This document shows positions 1 through 11,148 of a stretch of 64,000 nt of DNA, in pieces. A program made the position numbers and the translations under genes. The notes beneath the pieces are model-generated. The model was not told where the DNA came from. It did no database searches and saw nothing but the letters and a program-made list of their open reading frames with translations. The first letter of the stretch is position 1, and every line of letters starts with the position of its first letter. This DNA is from Casuarius casuarius (Eukaryota > Chordata > Aves > Casuariiformes > Casuariidae): assembly GCA_003342895.1 (NCBI GenBank), contig PTFA01000487.1:1-64000 (forward strand), given 5' to 3'.

Positions 1-891
1 ACTATGTCAGGAGGATTGCCCATTCCTGACAAAGGAGGAAAACCCAGCGGAACCCAGCAAGGGACTTTTGATCAGCAGGCTAAATTGTCCCATGATTTCT
101 TTTTTTTCACCAAAATGCAAAAGCGCTACAAAAAACTTATCACAAGAGACCAGGCCCAAAATATTATTTGAGGTTGCCCCGATTGCCAAAATGTATCCCT
201 GTTACCAGCCTACTTAGGGACCAACCCTCAAGGCCTGCAACCCTGCAATGTCTGACAGACAGACGTTACCCATTATCCCTCATTCGGAAAATTGAAATAT
301 GTCCATGTCTCTGTAGATACCTTTTCCCATTACGTTGTCACTACTGCCTATGCTAGGGAAAAAAAAAGCCATGATGTATGTCGTCACTGGCTTGCCTGTT
401 TTGCCACAATGGGGGTTCCCACTCAAATTAAAAGTGACAATGGTCCCGCATACACTGCACAACGAATGCGGGCATTTCTTCAAACCTGGGGAGTCATTCA
501 TGTGACCGGAATTCCCTGTTCCCCAACTGGCCAGGCAATAGTGGAATGTACCTATCGTACTCTAAAAGACATGCCTGAAAAACAAAAAAGGGGGAATAAC
601 CCTGGTGCCTCCCCACAAGAGCAGCTATGGAAAGCCTTATATGTTCTCAACCTCTTAAACGATTATACGGACCAAAGTGCAGTTAATAAGCATTTCTTAT
701 GCCCTACGTGGCAAGAACAGCTTCAGGTTCACTACAAGAACCTGGAGATGGGTCAATGGAGTGAACCAATAGACTTAATAATGTGGGGGAAAGGTTATAC
801 TTGTGTCTCCACAGGTAATGGGCCTCATTGGATGCCTGCATGGCTGATTCGACCTGTTGATACATCCCTCAAAACACCAAATGAGGACTGA
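1..891 (+). pseudogene. pol: pol integrase (partial, two in-frame stops)
   Basis: Integrase inserts retroviral DNA into the host genome. Frame 1 is read from the window edge. It shows the CPDC cysteine pair of the zinc-binding region (175-186) right after a TGA at 169-171; another TGA lies at 253-255. From 292 it is open to TGA at 889-891. Counting from 292, the catalytic residues are D9 (VSVDTFS), D49 (KSDNGP) and E85 (QAIVECT). Exactly 35 residues separate D49 and E85, the retroviral D,D-35-E spacing. The C-terminal domain is recognisable (GKGYTCVSTGNGPHWMPAWL). The zinc-binding half is degenerate, with phenylalanines where a second histidine is expected. The closest family by eye is betaretroviral. 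It is not functional because of the stops. The TTG at 292 is simply the first open codon after a stop, not a true start. Confidence 0.9.
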
Positions 892-1040
892 GAGCCAGTT
901 AAGATGAGCCCATGTTGGGACGTTTTCTGGCAATACCTGCCTGCCTCGTGCAGGGTCAATATCGACTCATAAAAGCTTACGGCGACTACGTGACCTTATA
1001 GTTATAGATAGAATCAGAGTGGAACCCTTTTGAGGGATAG
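892..1040 (+). other. pol-env junction remnant
   Basis: This stretch lies between the pol stop and the env anchor. An ATG at 904 opens a 22-codon frame that ends in TAA. It could be an env start remnant, but no surface-subunit sequence is visible. It reads as the join left by a large env deletion. Confidence 0.4.
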
Positions 1041-1246
1041 GACTGGATGTTAGGTTTGGGGTCATGGGTTAAGAAGGTACTGGCATGTGGACTGGTAATC
1101 TTGCTAAGATTTCTAGCCCTTGCTATCTATCTCCCCTGCTTAATAAGCCTTATGCAGAGAATGACTCGAAGGGCTTTGCATCAAGTACTTGTTGTACAAA
1201 TGCACAGTGCACTGGCAATATTTAGTTTAGAAAATAAAAAAGGGGG
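1017..1246 (+). pseudogene. env: env transmembrane anchor and tail remnant
   Basis: The frame through 1047 reads NPFEG, a TAG stop at 1038-1040, then DWMLGLGSWVKKVL, a hydrophobic run (LVILLRFLALAIYLPCLISL) and a basic tail (MQRMTRRALHQ). A tryptophan-rich membrane-proximal patch, a membrane span and a short basic tail immediately before the polypurine tract is the standard end of a retroviral Env transmembrane subunit. The surface subunit, fusion peptide and ectodomain are missing, so it cannot act in entry. The assignment rests on position and layout more than on sequence identity. Confidence 0.65.
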
Positions 1247-1249
1247 AGA
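1236..1249 (+). other. polypurine tract
   Basis: The run AAAAAAGGGGGAGA ends immediately before the TG of the LTR. This is where retroviruses prime plus-strand DNA synthesis. Its position fixes the LTR start at 1250. Confidence 0.8.
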
Positions 1250-1411
1250 TGTAGANGCAGACAGCAAGGGATTGGACAAGATAGAGTTAAGGAGCTGAAA
1301 GCCTTGGGAGGAATAAACAGCAGTANGTAGATAAGGTAGTAGCCGCACGGGATGAGAAGGAGTGATGATGGGAACATGACCTTTGGGAAAGTACCGACCC
1401 GGGCTAGAGCT

Positions 1412-1419
1412 TATATAAA
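1412..1419 (+). promoter_or_regulatory. TATA box of left-ERV LTR
   Basis: TATATAAA lies in the LTR, 16 bases before AATAAA. It would be the core promoter if the LTR is active. Confidence 0.7.
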
Positions 1420-1434
1420 GGGCTTGCTTGCTTG

Positions 1435-1440
1435 AATAAA
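1435..1440 (+). terminator. poly(A) signal of left-ERV LTR
   Basis: AATAAA lies in the presumed R region of the LTR, just after the TATA box. Confidence 0.7.
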
Positions 1441-1506
1441 GTTGATTCTGATCCAGCACATCGGAGTCTGTGAATCAGACCGCCACAGCAAGCAATGCAG
1501 CTACCA

Positions 1507-1615
1507 GCCCCCCCAGCTTAGTCTGGGGCCATCCTGGCAGCCGCAGGCAAGCAGTCCCTTCTTGACTCTCGCCCTCCCCCTTCACTCTCCTCGGCCACGG
1601 CATTGTCGTTTGTGT
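1507..1615 (-). other. 5' leader remnant of an LTR-B ERV
   Basis: On the minus strand this follows directly on the primer-binding site. It is GC- and purine-rich (for example GAAGGGGGAGGGCGAGAG), which suits an untranslated leader. It ends where the left ERV's LTR begins, so the element is broken here. It could instead be host DNA or U5 of the left LTR. No gag frame is visible. Confidence 0.4.
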
Positions 1616-1633
1616 ATCCTGCCAACTACGCCA
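1616..1633 (-). other. Primer-binding site, tRNA-Ser type
   Basis: The minus strand reads TGGCGTAGTTGGCAGGAT, one base after the CA end of the LTR. It complements the 3' 18 nucleotides (with CCA) of vertebrate tRNA-Ser at 17 of 18 positions. The exact position next to the LTR end argues strongly against chance. The tRNA match is from memory of tRNA-Ser sequences. Confidence 0.75.
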
Positions 1634-1720
1634 ATGGTAAGGGTGAGATGGGGGCACCGCCTGGACTCCCGGCAGGGATGGATACACAAATACAAGGAAT
1701 ATGATGGTCGATATGGAGCA

Positions 1721-1726
1721 TTTATT
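1721..1726 (-). terminator. poly(A) signal of LTR-B copy A
   Basis: AATAAA on the minus strand, at the place matching 29575-29580 in the provirus 3' LTR. Confidence 0.6.
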
Positions 1727-1852
1727 ACCTCTGTGTCTGAACGGGGGTTCCCTGATGTTTTCCTGGTCGAGGCAATAACGGAGCAGGGGATCCCTGGCAC
1801 CGCTGAGTGTCAGTCCAGGGTGAGGAACACCGGGGAGGGGCACTAGATGAAG

Positions 1853-1860
1853 TTTTTATG
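1853..1860 (-). promoter_or_regulatory. TATA-like box of LTR-B copy A
   Basis: CATAAAAA on the minus strand, shared with the provirus 5' LTR and missing from the 3' LTR. Confidence 0.5.
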
Positions 1861-2057
1861 TGCCATACACATGCGCAGTAAGCATGTTGAGCTCATTGTT
1901 ATTCTCGATTCAAAGCCCAGGTGCAGCGCCACCCTGGCACAGGCTCAACTACGTGACACTGGGTCAACATGCCCTGTTGATGCTCCTTTTCCCATGGAAC
2001 AGTCTGGCTAGCTTCCATCACCTATCTCCTCGACATCCTTCCGCACTTTCCCTAACA

Positions 2058-5000
2058 GTATTTATGACTACTAACCAACGTAAACTTCTAGTGAGACTAA
2101 TCTTGAAGCAATCAGAGAATAAGCATAGAAACATATGGAGGAACAACATATAGCATGAAAAATGTATACGCTAGTTCTTTATTATAAGTCAGTAGGAAGA
2201 ATATATTCATACAGATGAAAAGTAAAGTATATTCAAAACATATTCATTCATAAGTTTTTATCTTCTCTCATATTAAGTTTCATCTTAAGTTTTTGCTTAT
2301 TTAGATAGGGATAAGAAGTAGTAGAAAATGACTAGTGCCACTAAGGCCTGAAAAAATATTTACAAATAATAAAGAAGTACAGTGTGGGAAAAAAAAAAAA
2401 AAAAGAACGTTTTCATTGTGAGCTAATTTTGAAAGTGAAGTGATCAATGCCCAAGAACACACAAGATCAAAGAGAACTGCCATAGTTAGGAAGATTCACA
2501 GTGTGCCTAGGCATTAATAATGTTGAGTGAAAGACTGGATATCTACATGGATAGTAAACACTTCCTAAAATAGCTTTACTGCTAACCAAAGGAAAGAAAA
2601 AAAAGAAAAAATTTCAAGGATTTGACTTCTCTATCAAGAGGTCTGGCACACATAGGACTCTCTTGCTCCTGTCCCATGGAGTTCTTTCAGCTTTCTTTTT
2701 AGTTTCAGGTACTGAAAACAGGTATCGAAACTATCAGAAACTACACTGCAGCAGGTGGAATGCTAACTCAATCTATCATGGCTGTAGGTGATAGATAATG
2801 TATGTCCAAAAGTCTGATTAAATATTATTATGTAACTACTACAATTTTTTATTGGAAAATCAGAAAGATTTTGTAAAGCAAACTTGTAGCTATCATAGCC
2901 TTTTTTGAAGATGCAGTAAATGAAATTATACTAATCCTTCCACCTGCCTGGAAGAAAACCTAGCGTTCAAGTTCCTGTGTGTGAAAGAATGTGATAAGTT
3001 TTATAATATTTTAGTGGTGGTTGATGCTGTTCTGCTTGATACATAATTAGAATTTGATAATATAACTTTCTCTGAAACAATTCTAAGTTTGTCAACTTAA
3101 AACCTTTGACAGATCAAGTTGCTGGGCAAGGTCATTCAAACTGGAAAGACCAACAACTTCACAGACAGAAGGATTAACACACAGTGGAAATGAGCTTCCG
3201 TTATTTAAGTTCTGTTTTCAAGCTTCATCTTCTCTAGGCAGAGCACAAAACTATGTAGTCTACAGAAGGACATAAAAAAATACAGTAAATTGAAAAGGAA
3301 TCAGTCAGACTTTTTGATACTTATTTTAAAAATTCTGCTTGAAGTAGATGGCCTGAGTCAAATGCTTTCTTTTGATGAGAGTGTTACATAGTCAATAGGA
3401 AAATAAAAAAGCTGTACAAGAAAAAAATGACAAGAGACCAAGCAAAGCAATTTAGGACATTTTTTTTTACTGCTAAATCTGTTCTGAAGAAATTAATGAT
3501 TCATTGCAAGTCCTCAACATCAAACATCACTGAAAGTAAATTATAGCATCTGAAATTTAGCTTCTATTGAGACTTAGATGCAAGTAATAAAAAAGTGGTT
3601 TGTTGACCAAACAAGGGCAGTAAAATTCTAACCTTACTTACTTATGTAACAAGTTATTTTAATATTGACAGATAAAATAGAGTATATTCATTCACAAAAA
3701 GATAAATAATTCTCAAATATAAGGAATGAACAAATCCTACATTTAGTTGCACTCCCTGGGATCAAAGGAGATACTTAGCTGCTAGATATGGTCAGCAAGG
3801 ATGATACAGTTTACGGTAAGTCTGTAACAATTCCATTCATGTTGTTTTAAGTCAGTAATTCCAGTAAAATTCTTAAGAGAAACAAATTTATAAAAAAGGT
3901 ATCCCTCTAACTACTGTTTTTTATTTTTATTTTTTTTTTAATCAGAGAGCTCAGAATATGAGAAAACAATATCCCCAGTAGTTATAGGGATTATTGTGAG
4001 AAATGATTGAACACTATGGCCTGAACATTATGTTCTTGCAGAGAAAAATATCAGCCTTCTATCCTGATGCACCACCCTCAATAAAGTACTCACTCTCAAT
4101 TTTGGGGACAGCTGGAGTAGGAAGAAAGATGTTGTGGAACCTTAAAAATTGTAAGTCTAATAATTAAGATTTTTTTTTTTATCAGAACTGTGAACTCTGT
4201 TTATATCTCCCTGTTGGCTTTAAAATTTCCCTAGAAGGCCTCCATCCTTTGCATATGTTCTGACTGAGAATATAATATCTTCTTGCAGTTATATTCAACC
4301 ATTTGTCTCAATGTTGTCAGGATGACATTAAAGAGAATTTGAAGATCAGATGACATCTCAGTTTTGACATGTGTTTAGGACATCTTTTATAGCCCTAACT
4401 CAAGTTGGTTCTTAATATTGATCTTTTTTTCATATTCAGCTTGAATGAGGAAGTAATTTCTATTCCTGACTGTCTGAGAGGTGCTTAGCTCATTGTTATC
4501 CTTACCCTAAATATAACCAGAACTAGAACCTGAATTAATATAAAAGAGCGATTCAAAAATATCAAGAACAATTGAAATAATAACAGATTTAGAAAGACTC
4601 AGTAAAGGTTTATGGCATGGAGATGAAGAGGAAGATTTCAACTGCTTTCCTGAAAGTACCTTAAAATGTCAAGAACAGCCAAGGTTTCATTTAAATGAGA
4701 TCACTCTTACTGCTCTTTCCTTACATACTGAGAAATTTAACAACTACTATCAGAAGTATTTCTGAATTCTTCTTAATAATAGCATGGTGAAGCTTCTAGG
4801 GTTGAATGGTAAAATGTTCAAGGACCTGAGAGAACTGAATGGTTCAGTTGTTCTTTTGCTCTGCTTTCTATCAACACAGAGCCTTGTTCAAATAATTTAT
4901 TTGAAAAGTTGTGGTGTGTGCTCATTTTCTTTCCTAAGTGAAATGGCTATGTTTACTTCCATCAGCACACCACAGTGGAGTACAAATGATTGTTCTCTAA

Positions 5001-8000
5001 CATATGCCTTGCTTCCCAGTGAGCTCTTCAGAGTGCAATTGAATGGGTCTAAACCATGCTGTTCCCTAATTTTCCAGCCAGCATATGCTGTCCTATGTAT
5101 TTTAGATCATGAAGTAACACTTCGTGCGTATAGTTGGTTGTCTTCCTGTGGAATGTCATGAGAGGAAAATATTCAGACAGAATCTCAGGAAAATTAATTC
5201 AGTTATTGAACATGAACTGTGATTGCTTGCTGGTTAAGAGGACAGAACGCTTCCTTATGGGCCACGCAGTTTTGTGACCTTCTCTCCTCTGTTACTATAG
5301 CACAACTCCCTTCAAATCCCTTCTTGAACAAATGAAAAAAAAGAACCCTACAATGAATCAGTATCTTCCCAGATCACTTAACCCTTTTCACCCCTTATTC
5401 CCTTTTACAGAATGTAATTTTGTTCTTAGTTTAAATTTAAATTTGTACAGACTATTTTTGTGAAATCAATATTATTAGAAAAATTGTCTTATTTCTATAG
5501 GGGAAAAAAACCCCAATAATTTACCAGGCATGGTAGGTAGTAATTAGCAAAGCATTTTCCTGGAAAGTTACAAAAATGAAAATTTTATCATACCATTTTC
5601 ATCTGAATGTTCTCCAAAATGGACTCCGTGCAAAGTGATTAACTGTTAATTCCAGAAGGGAAGAAAGAAGATTATAACAATTTATTAATTACCCTCAGGT
5701 AGTCCTGTCATAAACTGTCCTAATGAAAGAAAAACTAACTGAAGAATCTGTATGATAGTCTTTTTCATTTCTGCTTTCAGGACAATATATTTATTTTGTG
5801 ACCTTACTTGGAAGGGCAGATAGGGCTTCAAAATTCCCCGTTATTGTAGATAACAGCCTAAGCTACCATGAGTGGCTGTTCAGCCATTTCAGCAGAGTTC
5901 AATTCCATGGGCACGCAAAGAATATCTTCAGGGATAGCCAAGCTGCTGCAAAGAAAAAGAGCAAAAATTACAGTTTCTGCAGATAAAGGATAGATAGGGA
6001 TGGATATCTGGGAGCAGCACAAGAAAGAAGCAATGTAAATTTAAAAGGTATCTTGTATTAGGTACAAAACTCTTTATCCTTTGCCGTCTGTATGCTTGTA
6101 AATTGTCTCCTAATGGTCTAGTAGGCAATACAGCTTTGCCATCTGTTCCTGCTATACAAACCCTTTACACATCCTAATATATACATTACATTTTTTCACT
6201 TCATGTCTTCATTTCTTTAATCTGCTACCTCACTCAACCCCAACATCTACTTTTAAATCAGCCTTGACACTTGCACTTGTCCATTCATTTTCTGTCCCTT
6301 AATGTCTCCATTTCAACTCAAGCATTTTGTCTACGGACACATGATACTGGAGGATTTAGCAGCATCTTCACAAAAAAAGTTCAGTCCACTTCCCCTTCTT
6401 TCTGAAAAACCTTTAATCTCTTCACCACCACTCATCCAGACCTTTGTAGGGCTTAGAGCTGAGACTCTGAAACACTCCGCCTGTGACTGGTGTCATTTGT
6501 TTCAAGGAAACAAAATTTTATTACAAAAGGCAGGGCACAGAGACTCTATTTTTTCCATCCGTCCTAAGTATAAAAAGAACTGCCCTATTCACCATACAGT
6601 GAGGAACACATTTCTTCTGAGAAAGAGGAAAGAAACCTATTTTATTGTTTGTAACCCACTTACCAAAAGAAGCAAGCTTGCACAATCATACCACATTACT
6701 GATTTCAGACAGCTGCAAAATTTGGCAAAAGGGTAGTATCTTGAAGGTATTTAAGTCAGTCATTTCACTAAATGTAAGCTGAGAAACCCTGGCAGTGCTC
6801 CAGCAGAAGGAAAGGTTGCAGTAAGGATGCACACCTAACATATGCAGAGGAAAGAGCTCCTGGAATGCCACCCAGGTGATGGCTCCCCATTTAGAGTTTG
6901 TGCCCTTTCTGAGATCCAAAAGTCTATCAACATGAGGCACAATACCTCAGAAAACCAAGGTCTGTTAACTCTAGTGTTCATGGACTCAGATGACTGACCA
7001 GCTGGCCATAGGCTCTGACTAATAAGCCAGAGGGAGGATCCAGGCCACCTTTGTTTCGTCCCTTTTCTTATCCTTTCCGGTGGAAATTTGCTTTCAAATG
7101 AGCATAGCTATAGGGCTAGGGAAAGCAAAGTTGCAACAACTTCTAACAACTCATATTAGCACTTCCTTAGGACGACATGACCTAAGCTCAGGAGCCTGCG
7201 ATTATAGCAGTTAAGCAAGCCCAGAATTAGCACATCATACTTTTCACTGAAACCCTTGCTGCTTTTGAAGTAGAAAACGTCAGCAAGTTATTTTATGTAT
7301 TTTCAGATCCTCATCTGTTTCAAGGAATTGAGTTGAGTTTTGATGAGAGCTTAGTATGTTTATGATTATAATTTAACTGAAGTGCCTATTGTTAGTAAGA
7401 CATTTTTAGATTCCTATCATTTTCTCTAGTTTGAACCCTCCTATATAAGAAAAGGTTGTACATTAATTTTATTTCTCTTTTGAAGAGGGAGTTGAAGTGT
7501 ACTATTAGTAGAAGCTGATACTAATATGTTACTTACATAAGCAGAAGAAAAGGTACAAATATAATAAGATCTTCACATTCTCTTAACATTTAAGAGCCTT
7601 CCTGATTGCTCTGGCCTTTTATTTTGTCTTAATGAGTAAGAGACTGGAAAGTAGGAGATAACCAGTAGGCTGAATCTTTTTTTTTCTTTTTTTGTCTTTT
7701 ATGAAAATAAAAGGAAAGACAGGAGTGGAAAATAATCTAGATAGTGCTAAGATGGAGTACTGACTGCAGATGACAAAACACCTGTCCTTAGGAGTCAAAG
7801 ATGTTCTTAGTGCAAAAGGACATAAGATTTTAACCTTGTTATGATAACTGCACATACATGTGTGCATGTGTACATGTACATGTTCACCTGGTAAATGGAG
7901 ACTTCAAACTCACTTGAGGTGTTTCAGCCAGACTCATAACAGAAAACTAAATTAAAACTTTAAAATATTTTTTATTTCACTCAAGGGAAAGTAGTTCAGT

Positions 8001-9360
8001 TGTCCAGGACAAAAGACACAAGTCCAGTTCTTCACACACTGTTATTTAGCAAAGCACTGCTGAAGCAGCAGCATCTTTTTACTTCAGCTAAGTATTTGTT
8101 TCAAAGTTTTCAGCTCTGATTGACTCAGTTCTTGATGTCTCAACATACATTCATGTTTCAAGTAAGGGGAAAAGGATGATCAGAAACATACTTCTGTATG
8201 AAAAAAGTTCTTGGAGAAGGAAAATTTTTCAAAACTCAACTCAAAACTCAAAACCATTAGAAAACAGGAAACACTGAACAAATCCATAGACATTTTCCTC
8301 CCTTTCTACCCTGAAGATCTACTGAAGCAAAGGAAGTCTTTGGTCTGTGTGCTGCAGATGCTAAAAGCATTATCAAATTCAGAAGGTAATTAGTCAAAAT
8401 CAAGGAGAATAGGTCTACTGAGTGCTTTTATGGACAGTAGTCCAGATACAACCTCCACAAATACATTTCACCAGGGGTATTTGTAAACATACACACCAAA
8501 GAACAATGCATGCTGAGAATTCTGAAACCTCGAAGGAGGAGGTTTTAAAAACAAACACTATTTCAAAAAACAGTTTATTACTGAAATTAAAGTTCAATGA
8601 ACTAGTAAACTGTATTCACCAACCATACTAATGAAAAACGTGTTTATTATGCTGATACTATAACATTAAAATTGCACAAAACCAAAGTGAGGTTAGGTCA
8701 CTGAAATTGACTAACTTCAGCATATATCATGTTTAATCTTCCATTGTTTTAAAGCATGGAGTTTAATGAGATCTTGATGGAGTATCTTTGTTTCTTCTAC
8801 TATGGAGGATTTGGAGGTGCTGTGGATTTTTTTTTGTTTGTTTTTCAACTTGTATATGCAATTGTAGCTTCTAGTAGGGGAAAGCAAATAGTCAGGTTTG
8901 TACCTGACTAACTGGAGGACAGGTTTACAGGAAGGAAGCCTCCCTTTCTTTTTAGCAATATCCCCAGCAAGATGTTCTTGCTCTGATACATTTCCAGTCA
9001 AGCTGAGAGAGATGCTGTGTTTTCTTTAGCACATTTCAACACAACAATGTATCTCTACTGTAAATATGCGTATTGCAAATTTACATTGTTTAGGTAGCAA
9101 CGTATTTACAGGAAGTGTGTTCCCTGAACACAAACAATATATCAGAGTATCTCTTTATGCTCACATGCTGAAGGCATCCAGATCCTTGATTCTATTATTA
9201 GCTATGTTATTGGCCTCTGCATCATACTTGACAAGCTACTTTGCTGTAGTGTTCTAGTTTCAAGTGTTGCCTCTTTAAATTGTGAGCTCATGGGTGTGCT
9301 CTGTGCATCGATCCATCAGCCTTGGTATGAACTTATACTTCCACTCCTCATTTTGAGGAT
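2058..9360. other. AT-rich non-coding stretch
   Basis: I see no gene, RNA or mobile element here. Open frames such as 4784-5161 (125 codons) and 6302-6736 (144 codons) have no recognisable domain, no supporting splice sites and low-complexity context, so I read them as chance. A (A)16 run lies at 2390-2405 and an alternating purine-pyrimidine CATGTG/CATGTA patch near 7850-7884. Confidence 0.6.
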
Positions 9361-10432
9361 AAATCACAGAATCACAGAATGGTTAAGGTTGGAAGGGACC
9401 TCTGGAGATCTTCCAGTTCAACCTTCCTACTCAAGCAGGGTCACCTACATCAGGCTGTCCAGGATTGTGTCCAGATGGCTTTTGAACATCTCCAAAAATG
9501 GAGATTCCACAACCTCTCTGGGTAACCTGTTCCAGTGCTTAGGCACCTTCACAGTAAAGAAGTTTTTCCTCATGTTCATATGGAATTTCCTGTGTTTCAG
9601 TTTGTGCCCATTGCCTCTAGTCCTGTTTCTGGGCACCACTGAAAAGAGTCTTGCTCTTGACACCCTCTCTTCAGATTCTTATACGCAGTGATAAGATCCT
9701 CCCTCAATTTTCTTCTCTCCAGGCTGAAGAGNCCCAGCTCTCTCAGACTTTCCTCATGTGACAGGTGCTCCAGTCCCTTCATCATCTCAGTGTCCCCTTG
9801 CTGCACTCGTTCCAGTAGCTCCATGTCTCTCTTGCACGAGGGAGCACAGTGCTGGACACAGCACTCCAGGCGTGGCCTCACCAGGCTGAGTAGAGGGGGA
9901 GGATTACTTCCCTTGACCTGCTGGGTCCTCCTAATGCAGCCCCCAGAATACCATTGGCCTTCTTGGCCACAAGGGCACATTGCTGGCTCACGGCCACCTT
10001 CTCGTCCACCAGGACTCCCAAGTCCTTCTCTGAAAAGTTGCTTTCCAGCAAGTCAGCTGCCAGCCTGTACTGGTACATGGAGCTATTTCTTCCTACATGA
10101 AGGACTTTGCACTTACCTTTACTGAACTTCATGAGGTTCCTCCCTGCCCATTGCTCCAGCCTGTTGAGGTCCCTCTGAATGGCAGCACAGACCTCTGGTG
10201 TAACAGCCACTCCTCCTGATTTTGGATCATCGACAAACTTGCTGAGGGTGCACTCTGTCCCTTCATCCAGGTGACTCATGAATGATTTGAACAAGATTGA
10301 CCCCAGCATTGACCCTGTGGGGGACACTGCTAGCTACAGGCCTCCAACTAGACTTTGTGCCACCAAGCACAACCCTCTGAGCTCTGCTATTCAGCCAGTT
10401 CTCAATTCACCTCACTGTGCACTCATATAACC
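9361..10432 (-). mobile_element. CR1 LINE, 3' end with ORF2 remnant
   Basis: CR1 is the dominant bird non-LTR retrotransposon; ORF2 encodes endonuclease and reverse transcriptase. The + strand starts with two copies of the CACAGAAT unit, the reverse complement of the CR1 3' terminal repeat, then the conserved 3' UTR. Minus-strand frames 9445-9663, 9597-9980 and 9878-10327 together give the C-terminal part of ORF2: the reverse transcriptase palm, thumb and tail. The palm motif reads FVDD (10226-10237), so both aspartates remain although the second residue is changed. Frameshifts between the pieces and 5' truncation inside the reverse transcriptase make it dead. N at 9732. Confidence 0.95.
9878..10327 (-). 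pseudogene. CR1 ORF2 reverse transcriptase fragment
   Basis: This 149-residue frame covers the end of the CR1 reverse transcriptase. It reads HLDEGTECTLSKFVDD followed by VCAAIQRDLNRLEQWA and NLMKFSKGKCKVLHVG, all landmarks of the CR1/jockey group. Downstream blocks continue in other frames (9597-9980, then 9445-9663), so at least two frameshifts have occurred. The endonuclease and reverse transcriptase N-terminus are missing by 5' truncation, the usual fate of LINE copies. Confidence 0.92.
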
Positions 10433-11116
10433 AGTTAAAAAAAAATATATAGCACAATAAAAGATAACAACACACCACCCCCTTAGATGCTAGACCACCC
10501 CTTCAATCCCTGTGACTTTTGTTAGTTCACTGGGAAGGACTAATAGGAAAATAGATAATTACCTCTCTATTAAGAGCCTAAGTAAAATTCACACTTACCC
10601 AGTTCTTTCATTCAAAATAGGATCACAACAAAAAGTACTTTTCCTCTAGTAGAGGAATTTCAATGTCCGTAACAAAATGTTTTACATACATGCATTTATG
10701 AAGCTTAGCTCTCAAAAACAATGCAAAAGAGAGAAATATGAAGTCCCTCTTATAGAACAGCAGTTCCTCTTTCTTTCTTTGGGTTTACTAACTAAACAAC
10801 ATGTGTGTACAGGCTGCTAACTCAGGTAGGTTAATATTTTTTGAGAGTCTTCAACACTGATAAAGAATGCAAAATTGCAGGACTTCTAAACCATTAAAAT
10901 ACAAAATTCTATGTGTTCATTTGTACTGATCCTTATGTAGAAAGATATAATGTTCAGCAGTTACAAACACCTGCGGAAATGGTTATTTAGCCATAACCTC
11001 TATTGGATTCAAAAGATAAAGTTAGCCTTTCATTTTGGAAAAAAGAACAATATGTTTTTACAAATATAATACACATTTGGGATAACTATGGGAGAGAGAA
11101 ATAAGGACCAATTATA

Positions 11117-11148
11117 TTTATTTGTTTGTTTGTTTGTTTGTTTGTTTT
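11117..11148. repeat. (TTTG)n microsatellite
   Basis: About six to seven TTTG units in tandem. Confidence 0.9.

Larger units (their letters stand above)
1..1506 (+). mobile_element. 3' portion of a class II (betaretrovirus-like) ERV
   Basis: The window opens inside a provirus. In order it holds the integrase zinc-binding region, integrase core and C-terminal domain, a very short env remnant, a polypurine tract and a 3' LTR. The 5' part lies outside the window. Only about 150 bases separate the pol stop from the env membrane-proximal region, so nearly all of env is deleted. In-frame stops at 169-171, 253-255 (pol) and 1038-1040 (env) make it defective. The class assignment rests on the integrase and is from family knowledge; the parts and their order are read directly. 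Confidence 0.88.
1250..1506 (+). mobile_element. 3' LTR of the left ERV
   Basis: The LTR starts TGTAGA right after the polypurine tract. A TATA box (TATATAAA) lies at 1412-1419 and a poly(A) signal (AATAAA) at 1435-1440, so the promoter and poly(A) signal sit very close together. I place the end at the CA of GCAGCTACCA near 1506 because its reverse complement resembles the start of the LTR. That end is inferred and could be off by tens of bases. The LTR is compact, about 257 bp, and has two N calls (1256, 1326). It is unrelated to the other LTR family in this window. Confidence 0.72.
1635..2057 (-). mobile_element. LTR-B copy A (423 bp, full length)
   Basis: Read on the minus strand it begins TGTTAGGGAAAG and ends CACCCTTACCA. 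It is alignable along its length with the LTR at 29264-29665 and over its first about 300 bases with 25503-25807. It carries a TATA-like CATAAAAA (1853-1860) and a poly(A) signal (TTTATT on the + strand, 1721-1726). It is followed by a primer-binding site, so it is a 5' LTR. The flanks (CGCCA and GTATT) show no target-site duplication, as expected for a truncated provirus rather than a solo LTR. It is the most complete of the three copies. Confidence 0.9.

Noticed and set aside
4784..5161. 125-codon open frame
   Set aside because: Cysteine- and serine-rich text without motif or homology that I recognise; no exon signals.
6302..6736. 144-codon open frame
   Set aside because: No recognisable domain, no splice or promoter context and a basic, low-information composition; frames of this length occur by chance in this window.
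9688..10125. Plus-strand 145-codon frame
   Set aside because: Antisense shadow of CR1 ORF2; the minus strand carries the recognisable protein.
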